Shown here one piece after another: positions 23,825 through 33,341 of a stretch of 51,074 nucleotides of DNA. The stretch is taken from positions 1-51,074 of the forward strand of contig JAAYOD010000019.1 in NCBI GenBank assembly GCA_012520515.1. The letters run 5' to 3'. This DNA comes from Clostridiales bacterium. Lineage in GTDB: Bacteria > Bacillota > Clostridia > Christensenellales > DTU072. A model generated the notes under the pieces. It did not search any database. It was not told the DNA's origin and saw only the letters and a list, made by a program, of their open reading frames with translations. The first letter of the stretch is position 1. Each line of letters starts with the position of its first letter. The translations under genes were made by a program, and so were the position numbers.

Positions 23825-25420
23825 TTATTTTGCGTATTCTACACTGCGCATTTCCCTTATGACATTTACTTTTATCTGTCCGGGATACTCCAGTTCTGAC
23901 TCTAGCTTCTTTGCTATGTCTTTTGCTAAGAATACTGTCTTTGCGTCATCTACTTGTTCGGGCTTTACAATTACTCTAATTTCTCTACCCGCTTGAATAG
24001 CATATGACTGCTCAACTCCTGCGAACGAGTTTGCTAGACTTTCTAGTTTTTCTAGACGCTTTACATAATTTTCCAGCGATTCTCTCCTTGCGCCTGGCCT
24101 TGCTCCGCTTATAGCGTCTGCCACCTGCACAATAATCGCTTCAATAGTTGTTGCTTCAATATCGCCATGGTGCGCTGCAATTGCGTGGACGACATCTTCT
24201 TTTTCTCTGTATTTTCTGGCAATGTCCACTCCTATTTGCACATGTGTGCCTTCATATTCGTGGTCTACTGATTTGCCAAGGTCATGCAACAGCCCTGCTC
24301 TTTTGCAAACTTTTATATCTGCGCCAAGCTCTTGCGCCATAAGTCCTGCCAAATAGCACACTTCTAAGCTGTGCTTTAGCACATTTTGCCCATAGCTTGT
24401 ACGGTACTTCATGCGCCCTAAAAGCTTTACAATCTCAGGGTGTACTCCAAACAGTCCTGCATCAAATACAGCTTGTTCGCCTGCTTCTTTTATTTGGCTG
24501 TCAATGTCCTTTCTTACGCGTTCGGCAACTTCTTCAATTCTGCCTGGGTGTATTCTGCCGTCGCTAATTAGCTTTTGCAAAGTCAACCTTGCAATCTCTC
24601 TCCTTACCGGGTCAAATCCCGTCAATGTAATTACATCAGGGGTATCGTCTATTATGATATCTACGCCTGTTACACTCTCTAAAGATTTGATGTTTCTGCC
24701 CATTCGGCCAATTATGCGCCCTTTCATTTCTTCGCTAGGCAATTCGACTACGCTAACAGTAGTTTCTGCCGCATGGTCCACCGCGCACCTTTGTATAGCT
24801 AGTCCGACTATGTTTTTAGCGCGTTTTTCGGCATCTTCTTTTGCTTTAGCTTCAATCTCTTTTACAAGTAGCGCCGCATCTTTTTGAGCGTCCTCTGTAA
24901 TTTGCGCAATAAGGATTTCTTTTGCTTCGGAGCAGGTAAGGTTTGCTACCTTTTCAAGCTCTTCTAGCATTTTTTCGTTTTTCTTTCCCAGCTCTTCTTC
25001 CATTTCTTTGAGCTGTCTTTCTTTTTCTTCAATTGCCAACTTTGTTTTTTCTATAAGTTCCATTTTACCTTCGATGACACTTTCTTTTTTATCAATCATG
25101 TCTTCTTTTTGGTTAATTCTGGCTTCTTGCTTGGCAATCTCTAAGCGTCTTTGTTTGCTTTCTCTTTCAAACTCGTTACGCAGTCTTAATTGCTCCTCCT
25201 TTGCTTCCAAAAGAGCCTCTTTACGCAATGATTTTGCTTCTAATCTTGCTTCATCAAGCAACCTTGCAGCTTCCGTTCTGGAATCTCCAATTCTTCGTTC
25301 TACCGTCTTCTTGTATATCCACAGCGCCAAAAATGCGCCGATACCCAATGACACTAAGATTAGAGGAACAAATATTGCATACAGTACGCTGTTTGTCACA
25401 GCAATAAGACTGCTTAACAT
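23825..25420 (-). CDS. rny: Ribonuclease Y
   Basis: A 531-residue RNase Y, the membrane-bound endoribonuclease that initiates mRNA decay in Firmicutes. An N-terminal membrane helix (about 12-36) is followed by a long charged coiled coil (about 40-200), a KH domain with [12 protein letters not shown] (near 236-247), and an HD domain with LLHDLGK (near 375-381) and a later HHGD. Length and order match the family. AGGAGG lies 5 bases before the ATG. It has its own promoter at 25496-25524, a long leader hairpin at 25451-25493 and a dedicated terminator, so it is expressed separately from the recA operon upstream, as is usual for a separately regulated decay factor. Confidence 0.97.
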   Translation of the reverse strand: MLSSLIAVTNSVLYAIFVPLILVSLGIGAFLALWIYKKTVERRIGDSRTEAARLLDEARLEAKSLRKEALLEAKEEQLRLRNEFERESKQRRLEIAKQEARINQKEDMIDKKESVIEGKMELIEKTKLAIEEKERQLKEMEEELGKKNEKMLEELEKVANLTCSEAKEILIAQITEDAQKDAALLVKEIEAKAKEDAEKRAKNIVGLAIQRCAVDHAAETTVSVVELPSEEMKGRIIGRMGRNIKSLESVTGVDIIIDDTPDVITLTGFDPVRREIARLTLQKLISDGRIHPGRIEEVAERVRKDIDSQIKEAGEQAVFDAGLFGVHPEIVKLLGRMKYRTSYGQNVLKHSLEVCYLAGLMAQELGADIKVCKRAGLLHDLGKSVDHEYEGTHVQIGVDIARKYREKEDVVHAIAAHHGDIEATTIEAIIVQVADAISGARPGARRESLENYVKRLEKLESLANSFAGVEQSYAIQAGREIRVIVKPEQVDDAKTVFLAKDIAKKLESELEYPGQIKVNVIREMRSVEYAK

Positions 25421-25450
25421 TTTTACCTCCTATTCAATTTTCAAATTTTC

Positions 25451-25493
25451 ACTGCTGTAAATACCGTGCGTTCGCTCACGACATTACAACAAT
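25451..25493 (-). promoter_or_regulatory. Long 5'-terminal hairpin in the rny leader
   Basis: On the transcript, bases 25493-25477 pair with 25468-25451 around an 8-base loop (25476-25469): about 17 pairs, four of them G-U, with one bulged U. Fourteen pairs remain if transcription starts at the G at 25490, six bases after the -10. The helix therefore begins at or next to the predicted 5' end. It is about 35 bases upstream of the AGGAGG site. Confidence 0.6.
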
Positions 25494-25495
25494 TA

Positions 25496-25524
25496 ATTAT
25501 ATAATACTCTTATAGCAAAGTCAA
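25496..25524 (-). promoter_or_regulatory. Promoter for rny
   Basis: On the minus strand TTGACT (25524-25519) and TATAAT (25501-25496) with a 17-base spacer. Predicted +1 is near 25490-25489, in the recA-rny intergenic region. Confidence 0.75.
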
Positions 25525-25566
25525 CACCCTTTGTTTGCCACAAAATTTCTTTGCCTAATAAAAATA

Positions 25567-26574
25567 TTATTTTTTGTCTACTTTATTTAATCCAAGTTTT
25601 TTCCTAAGTTCAGCTTCTAAACTATCTGCAATTTCAGCGTTTGAATTAAGGTAAGTTATGGCTTTTTCACGGCCTTGCCCTATCCTTTCTGCGCCATGGC
25701 TAAACCAGCTTCCTGTTTTTTGGATAAGTCCATTTTCGACAGCAAGGTCCAAAATGCAACCGTATTTTGATATGCCTGTGCCAAACATTATGTCAAATTC
25801 GCACTGCTTAAAAGGCGCGGCCATTTTGTTTTTTACCACCCTTACTCTTGTTCTTGAGCCAGTAATTTCTGTTCCCGCCTTAATGGACTCTGCCCGCCTT
25901 ACATCAAAGCGCATGCTTGCATAAAACTTTAACGCCTTGCCGCCTGCTGTCGTTTCGGGATTGCCAAAAATAACTCCAACCTTTTCCCGCAATTGATTTA
26001 TAAAAACAACGCAAGTGTTGCTCTTTTTTACAACGCCTGTGAGTTTTCGCAATGCTTGGCTCATAAGACGCGCTTGCAATCCTACATGGCTATCGCCCAT
26101 ATCTCCTTCAATTTCTGCCCTTGGCGTAAGCGCAGCTACGCTGTCTACCACCAAAATATCTATGCTTCCGCTTTTTACAAGCTCTTCAGTAATATTTAAA
26201 GCTTGTTCGCCATTATCTGGCTGTGACACATAGAGATTTTTTAAGTCAACGCCTAAATTTGCAGCATAAACAGGGTCTAACGCATGTTCTGCGTCTATAA
26301 ATGCAGCAATGCCGCCTAGCTTTTGCGCTTCGGCAATCATGTGAAGGGCAAGCGTTGTTTTACCGCTAGATTCTGGGCCATAAACTTCTACAATTCTTCC
26401 CCTTGGAACGCCACCTATTCCTGTCGCTACATCAAGGGCAAGACAGCCTGTCGGTATAATATCAACATCTACCATAGTGCCATCGCCAAGCGACATGATA
26501 GAACCTTTTCCAAACTCTTTTTCAATTTGGGCTATAGCTATGTCTAGCGCCTTTTTTTTGTCTTCTAATTTCAT
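25567..26574 (-). CDS. recA: Recombinase RecA
   Basis: A 335-residue RecA with Walker A GPESSGKT (66-73), the VDSVAAL Walker B region, NQLREKVGV and loop L2 segments. It forms ATP-dependent filaments on single-stranded DNA for homologous recombination and repair. The C-terminal tail is short (ending [10 protein letters not shown]). AAAGGAG precedes the ATG. It is the last gene of M16-ftsK-rimO-cinA-recA; the 31-base gap to cinA holds no promoter or LexA box I can recognise. Confidence 0.98.
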   Translation of the reverse strand: MKLEDKKKALDIAIAQIEKEFGKGSIMSLGDGTMVDVDIIPTGCLALDVATGIGGVPRGRIVEVYGPESSGKTTLALHMIAEAQKLGGIAAFIDAEHALDPVYAANLGVDLKNLYVSQPDNGEQALNITEELVKSGSIDILVVDSVAALTPRAEIEGDMGDSHVGLQARLMSQALRKLTGVVKKSNTCVVFINQLREKVGVIFGNPETTAGGKALKFYASMRFDVRRAESIKAGTEITGSRTRVRVVKNKMAAPFKQCEFDIMFGTGISKYGCILDLAVENGLIQKTGSWFSHGAERIGQGREKAITYLNSNAEIADSLEAELRKKLGLNKVDKK

Positions 26575-26605
26575 GATTACTCCTTTTGTGTATATTCTTA
26601 TTGAA

Positions 26606-27271
26606 TTAATAATTTTCTCTTAAAAATTGCAGCGCGTAAAATAGACTTGCATTTTTTGCGCTTCTTCTAATTTGTTCTCTAGTGCCAGAAAACATAGTCT
26701 TAATAGCAAAAGGTTCGCACCTTGTGCTAGCTATGCCTATATATACAAGCCCAACTGGCTTTTGCATAGTTCCGCCATCTGGCCCTGCTATACCAGTAGT
26801 AGAAATGGCAATATCAATTTCGTTATCTATAAGTCCAAAAGCCATCTCTTTAGCCACTTGCTCACTTACCGCGCCATACTCTTCTAAGCTATCATAGCTT
26901 ACCCCAAGTCTGTCTATTTTTGACTGGTTGCTGTATGTCACAACGCCTTCATAAAAAACTTTGCTTACTCCACTAACCGATACTAAACTTGCGCTAAGCA
27001 TACCGCCTGTGCAACTTTCCGCCACCGCCACAGTAAGGTCATTATTGTTAAGAAAGGACACAAAGGTTTCCTCTAGCGATACATCGGTATCATTATAGAT
27101 AATATCATCAAGCTCTTCTAAAATATCATAATAATCGCTATCGTCAATGTTTTCTAAGTAAACGCCATTGTCCATACAATTGTTTACAATCATTGCACTT
27201 ATACCTCTCTTTACTTCCTTTAGCCTTCTTTCTATGGCGCTTTTATCTCCATAACAACGGAACACTCGCAT
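26606..27271 (-). CDS. cinA: CinA C-terminal half: nicotinamide-nucleotide amidase (PncC) with linker domain
   Basis: A 221-residue protein. Residues about 75-221 are the CinA/PncC amidase domain with AESCTGG (84-90), [18 protein letters not shown] and TGIAGPDGG. Residues 1-65 resemble the middle domain that links the two halves in full-length CinA. The N-terminal MoCF-like COG1058 domain (about 170 residues) is absent. The amidase converts nicotinamide mononucleotide to nicotinate mononucleotide. The start is real: GGGGG lies 6 bases before the ATG, just after the rimO stop, so this is not a frame-shifted remnant of an in-place longer gene. The cinA-recA order is typical of Firmicutes. Confidence 0.9.
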   Translation of the reverse strand: MRVFRCYGDKSAIERRLKEVKRGISAMIVNNCMDNGVYLENIDDSDYYDILEELDDIIYNDTDVSLEETFVSFLNNNDLTVAVAESCTGGMLSASLVSVSGVSKVFYEGVVTYSNQSKIDRLGVSYDSLEEYGAVSEQVAKEMAFGLIDNEIDIAISTTGIAGPDGGTMQKPVGLVYIGIASTRCEPFAIKTMFSGTREQIRRSAKNASLFYALQFLRENY

Positions 27272-27282
27272 CTTTTGCCCCC

Positions 27283-28569
27283 TTATTTAACGGTTTTTCC
27301 GTACAGATTAAAGTCTGCTTTTTCTATATATACATTATAGATATTGCCTATATCCAAAGGAAAATCCGATGTGAAATATACCTTAGTGTCAACCTGCGGC
27401 GCTTGATACTCCGTTCTGCCAAAAAAGCATTGTCTTTCATAATCTATACCTTCATAGATAACTTGGCAAATTGTGTTTATGTATTTTTGCTGCCTTAATA
27501 TAGTTGTTTGCTTTGAATTTTTTTCAAGGAGGTTTTTTCTTATTTTGCAAGTTAGGCTATTTGCTCTTTTGCCATAACCATAAGCTTTTGTCCCTTCTTC
27601 TGGCGAATAGATAAAAAAACCAGCATAGTCAAATGTGCCATCTATAAATTTTTCTAGGTTTTTGTATTCACTTTTACTCTCATAAGGAAATCCCACAATA
27701 AAAGTGCTTCTTATACTGATGTCAGCAAAATTTTCTCTAATATTTTTTACAAGCGTTATTAGGCTTGACTGGCTGCTTCTTCTATTCATTTTCTTGAGTA
27801 TGTTGTCGTCAATATGCTGCATAGGTATATCTAGATACTTTGCAATTTTGTCCTCTTTATTTATAAATGTTAAAAGCTCATTATCTATAAGTTCAGGATA
27901 GGTATAAAGTATGCGAATTTTCCAAAAGTCAAGCTTTACTAGCTCTTTTAAAAGGTCTAGAAGCTTTCTTTCTTTATAAAGGTCAATGCCATAATTTGTA
28001 GTGTCTTGCGCAACTAGTATAAGCTCTTTAACTCCTTGCTCTAATAGGTCTTTAGCTTGACTTACTAGTTCTTCTATTGGTGTAGAGATATACTTGCCTC
28101 TTATAGACGGTATAGCACAATAAGAGCAAGCGTTATTGCAGCCATCAGCTATCTTTAGGTATGCATAATGCGCAGGCGTTGTAAGCACTCTGCCTTTTGC
28201 ATAAGTTTTTTCTGCATTTGCCTTTGTGCCTATTAAAGTGTCTATATGATGCACGATATCTTTTTCTTCAGCTATATCTAAAAACAAATCAACTTCGGGA
28301 AAGTTTACATTGCTTCTATATCTTTGAGCAAAGCAACCAGTCACTACAAGTTTTTGCAAGTTTTGCTCTTTAAGCTTGGACATCTCTAAAACTGTATTTA
28401 TAGTTTCTTTTTTTGCCTCATCTATGAAAGCGCAAGTGTTTATAATAATTATTTCTGCTTCTTTAGCGTCGTCAACTAAGGTATGCCCTGCGCTTTGCAG
28501 CAAATATAGCATATTTTCGCTGTCTACTCGGTTTTTGTCGCACCCAAGCGAAATCATTCCTATCTTCAT
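27283..28569 (-). CDS. rimO: Ribosomal protein uS12 methylthiotransferase RimO
   Basis: A 428-residue radical-SAM methylthiotransferase. The N-terminal UPF0004 cluster uses Cys10, Cys46 and Cys79; the radical-SAM motif is Cys144-x3-Cys148-x2-Cys151 (DGCNNACSYCAIP), followed by LVAQDTTNYG, YLDIPMQH and a C-terminal TRAM-like domain. The MKIGMISLGCDKN start and the QDTTNYG motif separate RimO from MiaB. It modifies an aspartate of ribosomal protein uS12. No ribosome site lies close to the ATG; an AGGAG is 29 bases away just after ftsK, so initiation may depend on coupling. Confidence 0.95.
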   Translation of the reverse strand: MKIGMISLGCDKNRVDSENMLYLLQSAGHTLVDDAKEAEIIIINTCAFIDEAKKETINTVLEMSKLKEQNLQKLVVTGCFAQRYRSNVNFPEVDLFLDIAEEKDIVHHIDTLIGTKANAEKTYAKGRVLTTPAHYAYLKIADGCNNACSYCAIPSIRGKYISTPIEELVSQAKDLLEQGVKELILVAQDTTNYGIDLYKERKLLDLLKELVKLDFWKIRILYTYPELIDNELLTFINKEDKIAKYLDIPMQHIDDNILKKMNRRSSQSSLITLVKNIRENFADISIRSTFIVGFPYESKSEYKNLEKFIDGTFDYAGFFIYSPEEGTKAYGYGKRANSLTCKIRKNLLEKNSKQTTILRQQKYINTICQVIYEGIDYERQCFFGRTEYQAPQVDTKVYFTSDFPLDIGNIYNVYIEKADFNLYGKTVK

Positions 28570-28603
28570 TCGGTGGTTATCTATAGCTTAATTGCTTTAC
28601 TCC

Positions 28604-31249
28604 TTATATATTGTTATCCTCAAGCATATCAGGATACATCTTATAAAACTCTTCTTTTGTGATAAGCAAAGTGCGTTTGTTATTAATAGGCTCAGTTACC
28701 CAGCCCTTGCTTTCCATATAATCCATAACATTTGCTATGGTGTTATAACCTTTTTGCAGTTTTCTTTGCACTAAGGAACAGCTTGCTCTGCCGCTCTCTA
28801 CGCATATCTTTAATGTTTGTTTTAAAAGCTCTTCCTGTGCGTCTGCTTTAGCGTCAGCTTTTGTGTCTGTTTCATTAACCATCATGCCACTAGCCACCTG
28901 ATAAACTTGCTGCTCATCTTTGTTGCCGCGCAAAATTTTGTCTATTGCTTCATAGTCAAAGTCAATGTCGTTGTTTTCCTTTATGTCATTTACTATGCCT
29001 TCTACTTCTTCTGTGCTAATAAAAGCGCATTGTCCCCTTACCATATCCTTGCCGCGCTTTATATACATATCGCCATTTCCCAGCAAGCTTTCTGCGCCTT
29101 TTGCCTTAAATATTACCATGCTGTGATTATAGTCGCCTACGGCAAACGCAATCTTTGTATTTAAGTTGTTTTGAATTTCATTAGTAATAACTTCCTTAAC
29201 GGGATTTTGTGTGGCAAAAACAAGGTGTACGCCAGCTGCTCTTGCTATCCTAGCTAAACTGCTTAAACTAGCTTCCACTTGTTTTCTTACTTGAGAATTT
29301 GTCATAAGTTCGCTTGCTTCATCTATAATTACCACAATTCTTGGCAATCTATTTTCCTTGCCAACAAGCTTATTGTATTCGCTTAGTTTTTTAGCGTTTA
29401 CATCTGTAAAAGCAATAAATCTTCTTTCAGTTTCTTCTCTTAACCATTTTAGCGCATTCATAATTTCGCCAACATCGCTAAGCGGTTTTTCAACTAGCAT
29501 ATGAGGCAACCCGGAAAACAGCTCCATTTCCACTCTTTTAAGGTCTATTAGCATTAGCTTTACTTCTTGGGGAGAATATCTGCACAGTATGCTTGCCAAA
29601 ATTACATTTATGCATACGCTTTTGCCGCTGCCTGTCGCGCCTGCAATAAGGGCATGGGGCATTTTTGCCAAATCTTCAACTAAAATTCTGCCTTCCGCTG
29701 TCTTGCCAAGCGCAATTATAATTTCACCTTTTGCATCTGCGTACTCTCTGCTAGAGATTATTTCCTTAAAGCTTACAATTCCCCTTGATTTATTTGGCAC
29801 TTCTATGCCAAAATAAGGGCTGTCGTCAAGCTGGGGCAAGATGGTAATTTCTTGCTTTGTCATAAGCAGTCTGTTTATGTCAGGCTTTGCAGACATAACT
29901 CTACTTATTGGACACTTATCGTCAAGCTCTACTATGCATCTTGTAATAGTAGGTCCTTTAATTGCGTCAACTAGCCTTGCTTCTATGTTATAATTTTTTA
30001 ACTTAACTTCAATTACATCTCTAAGCTCATCTAAATTATCAACATAAGGCACAAATCCTTTGGCCTTTGAACTGTGGTCTACAAACTTATCTTTAGAGGG
30101 ATATCTATAAGGTCTTTTTAGTGTAAGCTTTTCTTGTATAGGCTCAAGGTTTTCTTGCTCTTTTATAGACTCAACAACACTTTTTTTATCTTCTTTATTT
30201 ATAATTTCTTCACTTGAGATATCTTGTTCTAAATCAAAAACTATTTCTTCATTTTCTTTTTCAATATCATCATCGTTTATTGTATCGTCATAAAGAATTT
30301 CGCAAGGTGTATAATCTGTCATTTGTAAAGTAGGTTTTATTTCTTCTTTAATGGTGATTTCGTCATCTTTATTATACAAGCTGCGGTAAAAATCGTTATT
30401 TCCAAGCTCTAACTTGCTAGCAGCTTCTTTTCTGCGCTTTGCAGCATTGCTCCTTAGATAGTTATTGCTATAAAATTTTGCGTCGGGCTTAAGCTTTACA
30501 GCTTCTATGTCGTCAACTATATGATAGTCGCTTTTTATCTCTTTAGGGTCTATAAGATTAGGAGGCAAAAGTTCTTCTTGTTTTGGGATATCTGGGTGCA
30601 AGTAATCATTGCCAAAAAGCTTTTTGCCAGCTTCTTCTTTGGGATCAAGCGCTATTTCTTCTTTTTCTCCGCCTGCCTTTAGCCTAGATAAAAATTCTTG
30701 CTTTTCTCTTGGGACTTGCTCTTTGTTTTGACTTATCTTTCTGATCTTTGTATCTTTTTTGTTATTTACAAAAATATAAGGCGCAACCACAAAAAAGCAT
30801 AATGTAACGCTTAGCGCAAAAAATATAATGGTGCTTGCGATGTATTTGCAAGGAAGCACAATAGGAGCGCTAATTAAACTCATAACTACGCCGCCAAAAG
30901 ATGCAACATTATAAACTTCTGCTATATAACTGGAAAAGCCAAGGGAAACCGCCTCTTTCAAAAAGGCAATATGTAAAGTTATTATTATGCTAAAAAAAGC
31001 AGCCACAAAAAGCGCGCGCCTTTTGGGCGCAACCTTTTTCCACTTGCCTTTTTTTATTAGATCAATCACAAAGAAAATATAAGATATTGCTAAGTATCCA
31101 TATGCCATATAGCCAAAAACGCCTATTAGCACAGCCTTTGTTACTTTTACTATCATAAGTATAGTAAGCGCAATAAGAATAGCCGTTCTTAACAATACCA
31201 GTTTTTTTCTTTTGGTCATAGCTCTAAAATAAAACCCTATCTTAGGCAT
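28604..31249 (-). CDS. ftsK: DNA translocase FtsK/SpoIIIE
   Basis: An 881-residue translocase: several N-terminal membrane segments (about 10-175), an acidic charged linker (about 175-400), the RecA-like motor with Walker A GATGSGKSVC (near 535-544), MLIDLKRVE and IVVIIDEASELM, and a C-terminal gamma winged helix ending near EEFYKMYPDM. The gamma domain recognises polar DNA sequences; the motor pumps chromosome DNA through the division septum. The ATG shares a base with the M16 stop (TAATG) and has AAGGAG upstream, implying translational coupling. Confidence 0.94.
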   Translation of the reverse strand: MPKIGFYFRAMTKRKKLVLLRTAILIALTILMIVKVTKAVLIGVFGYMAYGYLAISYIFFVIDLIKKGKWKKVAPKRRALFVAAFFSIIITLHIAFLKEAVSLGFSSYIAEVYNVASFGGVVMSLISAPIVLPCKYIASTIIFFALSVTLCFFVVAPYIFVNNKKDTKIRKISQNKEQVPREKQEFLSRLKAGGEKEEIALDPKEEAGKKLFGNDYLHPDIPKQEELLPPNLIDPKEIKSDYHIVDDIEAVKLKPDAKFYSNNYLRSNAAKRRKEAASKLELGNNDFYRSLYNKDDEITIKEEIKPTLQMTDYTPCEILYDDTINDDDIEKENEEIVFDLEQDISSEEIINKEDKKSVVESIKEQENLEPIQEKLTLKRPYRYPSKDKFVDHSSKAKGFVPYVDNLDELRDVIEVKLKNYNIEARLVDAIKGPTITRCIVELDDKCPISRVMSAKPDINRLLMTKQEITILPQLDDSPYFGIEVPNKSRGIVSFKEIISSREYADAKGEIIIALGKTAEGRILVEDLAKMPHALIAGATGSGKSVCINVILASILCRYSPQEVKLMLIDLKRVEMELFSGLPHMLVEKPLSDVGEIMNALKWLREETERRFIAFTDVNAKKLSEYNKLVGKENRLPRIVVIIDEASELMTNSQVRKQVEASLSSLARIARAAGVHLVFATQNPVKEVITNEIQNNLNTKIAFAVGDYNHSMVIFKAKGAESLLGNGDMYIKRGKDMVRGQCAFISTEEVEGIVNDIKENNDIDFDYEAIDKILRGNKDEQQVYQVASGMMVNETDTKADAKADAQEELLKQTLKICVESGRASCSLVQRKLQKGYNTIANVMDYMESKGWVTEPINNKRTLLITKEEFYKMYPDMLEDNNI

Positions 31250-32523
31250 TAGTGCTCCTTGTTCATAAATAAATTGTAAGCGTTAAAATCAGGTTTTTTG
31301 CCAACATAGCTTATGCTGACTTTGTCATAATCCAAAGCAAAATCAATAAATTCTTTTACTTTGTCTTGATTTATTTGCTCAAGTTCTTTTAATTGCTTGT
31401 TTACATTGTATCGTCTATTAAGCAAAACCATACTCCTTGCATTTGCCCGCATAACTGACATTGACTGCTCTTTGGAAAGGATATAAGCTGTTCTTGTTTG
31501 CACTGCAACTCTCTCTAGCTCTTCATCTGTAAAACCATTTTGCTTAATATCGTCTAGTATTTTTTTGATTTCGCTTATAGCTAGCGGCACTTGACTTGGG
31601 TCTGTTGCAAAATAAATATAAAAGTATCCATCGTCAACATATGCAATTGGCGCGGCATAAATAGTATAAACTAAGCCAAGCTCATCTCTTATCCTTTGAA
31701 AGAGCCTGCTGCTCATTCCGCCAGCTAGCATACCGCAAAATATGCCATTTAGAATATGTTTTTTACTCTTTAATCCATGCGCTGGAAAACTAAGCGCTAC
31801 ATGGGCTTGCTGACAGTCGTTTTTAACTACTTGAGCATACCTACTTTTGGGTTTAATCCTTTGGAATTTTCTCTTTTGGTAGCTTGCTTTTTCTATATTT
31901 TTTTCAAAATATTTTTTAACTAGTTCTGTAGCTTTTTCTATGGTAATATCCCCAGCCATGCTAATTACGGTATTTTCTGGGATATAATACTTTGACATAA
32001 AGTCATCTATTGCGCTTTTATCAAAGCTCATTATGTTTTCCGCCGTACCCAAAATAGGATAAGCAATAGAGCGCGATGGGCCATAGTGCGCGCTAACTAA
32101 ATTTTCTAGACATCTGTCCTCATTGTCGTCATGGCTCATCTTAATTTCTTCTAACACTACGGCTTTTTCTTTTTGCAGACTTTCTTCGTCAAAATTAGAA
32201 TTAAAATAGATGTCGCTTAATATCTCTGTACAATTTTCTGCAAAGTCACTTAAACCTGATGTGTGATATGCCGTTATGTTTTTTGAAGTGTATGCGTTTA
32301 TATTTACGCCAATGTCTTCTAGCTGGCTTACAATGTCAAAAGCTGTGCGTTTTTTAGTGCCTTTGAAAAACATATGTTCAATAAAATGGGATATTCCGTT
32401 GTTGTCTTTTGTTTCATATAAACTGCCAACACCTACAAATACACCAATTGAAAGACTGCGTGTATTTCGTAATCTCTCTACCACCAGCCTTAGTCCTGAC
32501 TCAAACTTTATTAATTTACTCAT
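31249..32523 (-). CDS. M16-family (insulinase/mitochondrial-processing-like) zinc protease
   Basis: A 424-residue M16B-type peptidase with the inverted zinc motif HFIEH (46-50) and a downstream VVLEEIKMSHDD segment supplying the third ligand. The C-terminal half is the inactive-type repeat with GLVYTIYA. Such proteins are widespread in Firmicutes (YmxG-like) and degrade or process peptides; substrate unknown. The ATG at 32523 is chosen over 32547 because GGAG lies upstream and the promoter at 32570-32598 places +1 near 32563. It heads the operon leading to recA. Confidence 0.9.
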   Translation of the reverse strand: MSKLIKFESGLRLVVERLRNTRSLSIGVFVGVGSLYETKDNNGISHFIEHMFFKGTKKRTAFDIVSQLEDIGVNINAYTSKNITAYHTSGLSDFAENCTEILSDIYFNSNFDEESLQKEKAVVLEEIKMSHDDNEDRCLENLVSAHYGPSRSIAYPILGTAENIMSFDKSAIDDFMSKYYIPENTVISMAGDITIEKATELVKKYFEKNIEKASYQKRKFQRIKPKSRYAQVVKNDCQQAHVALSFPAHGLKSKKHILNGIFCGMLAGGMSSRLFQRIRDELGLVYTIYAAPIAYVDDGYFYIYFATDPSQVPLAISEIKKILDDIKQNGFTDEELERVAVQTRTAYILSKEQSMSVMRANARSMVLLNRRYNVNKQLKELEQINQDKVKEFIDFALDYDKVSISYVGKKPDFNAYNLFMNKEH

Positions 32524-32569
32524 TAAATAAATACTCCATCTTAGCAAAATGTCATGCTACAATAATACA

Positions 32570-32598
32570 ATTATATACTATAACCAATATTATTTCAA
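32570..32598 (-). promoter_or_regulatory. Promoter of the M16-ftsK-rimO-cinA-recA operon
   Basis: On the minus strand TTGAAA (32598-32593) and TATAAT (32575-32570) with a 17-base spacer. Predicted +1 is near 32563. A short hairpin (TAGCA/TGCTA, 32542-32546 with 32555-32559) lies just inside the leader. Confidence 0.7.
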
Positions 32599-32669
32599 TA
32601 TTAACAGTAATACATACATTAAGATTTTTATCTGCAACAAAATTTTACCAATGTTTTTAAAAAGCTATA

Positions 32670-32700
32670 TTGACACAAGGAATAATAAATGTGTTATAAT
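32670..32700 (+). promoter_or_regulatory. Extended -10 promoter driving a leaderless gene
   Basis: TTGACA (32670-32675), then TGT-TATAAT (extended -10, hexamer 32695-32700) after a 19-base spacer. The ATG at 32707 starts 6 bases after the -10, at the expected +1. Confidence 0.65.
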
Positions 32701-32706
32701 TAAATA

Positions 32707-32997
32707 ATGGAAAGTTTTTTATCGCAAATTACATTATACTTTAATGCGCATCCCAAGGCAGTTATAGCTAATGCTCTGCGATACATATATAAGCTAGATG
32801 ATATGCTATATATCTTGTATTGCTATCATTTTAATCTAAAAGGCCCCTTTGTAGATAAAGAAATTTATTATCAAGGTTTAAAAAGACAGGGAATTAAGCA
32901 TATTAGCAATACCCTTTACACAATATATACATTGCTAGACAATGAAGAAAATAAAACTTTAGCTGCACTTGTTATGTCAGATTATCAAATAAGCTAA
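32707..32997 (+). CDS. Hypothetical 96-residue protein, probably leaderless
   Basis: I do not recognise this protein. It is 96 residues, has no signal peptide or clear membrane segment, and is rich in Tyr, Leu and Ile with predicted amphipathic helices (for example NALRYIYKLDDMLYILY). There is no ribosome binding site. A strong promoter places +1 on the A of the ATG, so a leaderless transcript is the simplest reading. Nothing in frame suggests a longer gene. It lies upstream of the tRNA cluster and could be co-transcribed with it, since no terminator separates them. Confidence 0.6.
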   Translation: MESFLSQITLYFNAHPKAVIANALRYIYKLDDMLYILYCYHFNLKGPFVDKEIYYQGLKRQGIKHISNTLYTIYTLLDNEENKTLAALVMSDYQIS

Positions 32998-33032
32998 AAG
33001 AATTAGATTTTTAGTTTTGACATAAAAAACAG

Positions 33033-33061
33033 TTGACAAATGGATAAATATATATTATTCT
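33033..33061 (+). promoter_or_regulatory. Promoter of the tRNA cluster
   Basis: TTGACA (33033-33038) and TATTCT (33056-33061) with a 17-base spacer. Predicted +1 is near 33068, 13 bases before the first tRNA. Another TTGACA at 33018-33023 lacks a well-spaced -10. Confidence 0.6.
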
Positions 33062-33080
33062 TATAAAGCATTATAATTAA

Positions 33081-33158
<78 letters not shown>

Positions 33159-33171
33159 CTAAAAACACTAT

Positions 33172-33248
33172 GGCGGCGTAGCTTAGTTGGTTAGAGCGGC
33201 CGGTTCATACCCGGCAGGTCGTTGGTTCGAATCTGACCGCCGCTACCA
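33172..33248 (+). tRNA. tRNA-Met (CAT), elongator
   Basis: 77 bases with CCA; anticodon loop TTCATAC between GCCGG and CCGGC. The acceptor and anticodon arms resemble elongator tRNA-Met of Bacillus, not the initiator. The CAT anticodon of tRNA-Ile2 (lysidine) cannot be excluded by anticodon alone, but the stems favour Met. Confidence 0.9.
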
Positions 33249-33262
33249 AGTTCATAAATTAT

Positions 33263-33337
33263 GGCCCCATGGTCAAGCGGTTAAGACACCGCCCTTTCAC
33301 GGCGGTAACCCGAGTTCGATTCTCGGTGGGGTCACCA
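33263..33337 (+). tRNA. tRNA-Glu (TTC)
   Basis: 75 bases with CCA; acceptor GGCCCCA/TGGGGTC, anticodon loop CTTTCAC giving TTC, T-loop TTCGATT. Confidence 0.95.
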
Positions 33338-33341
33338 TAAT

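Noticed and set aside
24411..24887. 158-codon plus-strand frame antisense to rny
   Set aside because: RNase Y is certain on the other strand; the frame is a Ser/Leu-rich mirror of the Glu/Lys-rich coiled coil.
25469..25476. CGAAC half-site resembling a LexA box before rny
   Set aside because: The second half (GTTCG at the right distance) is missing, and the bases are explained by the loop of the leader hairpin.
27272..27282. Frameshift separating a lost CinA N-terminal half
   Set aside because: The upstream sequence is intact rimO directly up to 27283; there is no remnant of a MoCF-like domain.
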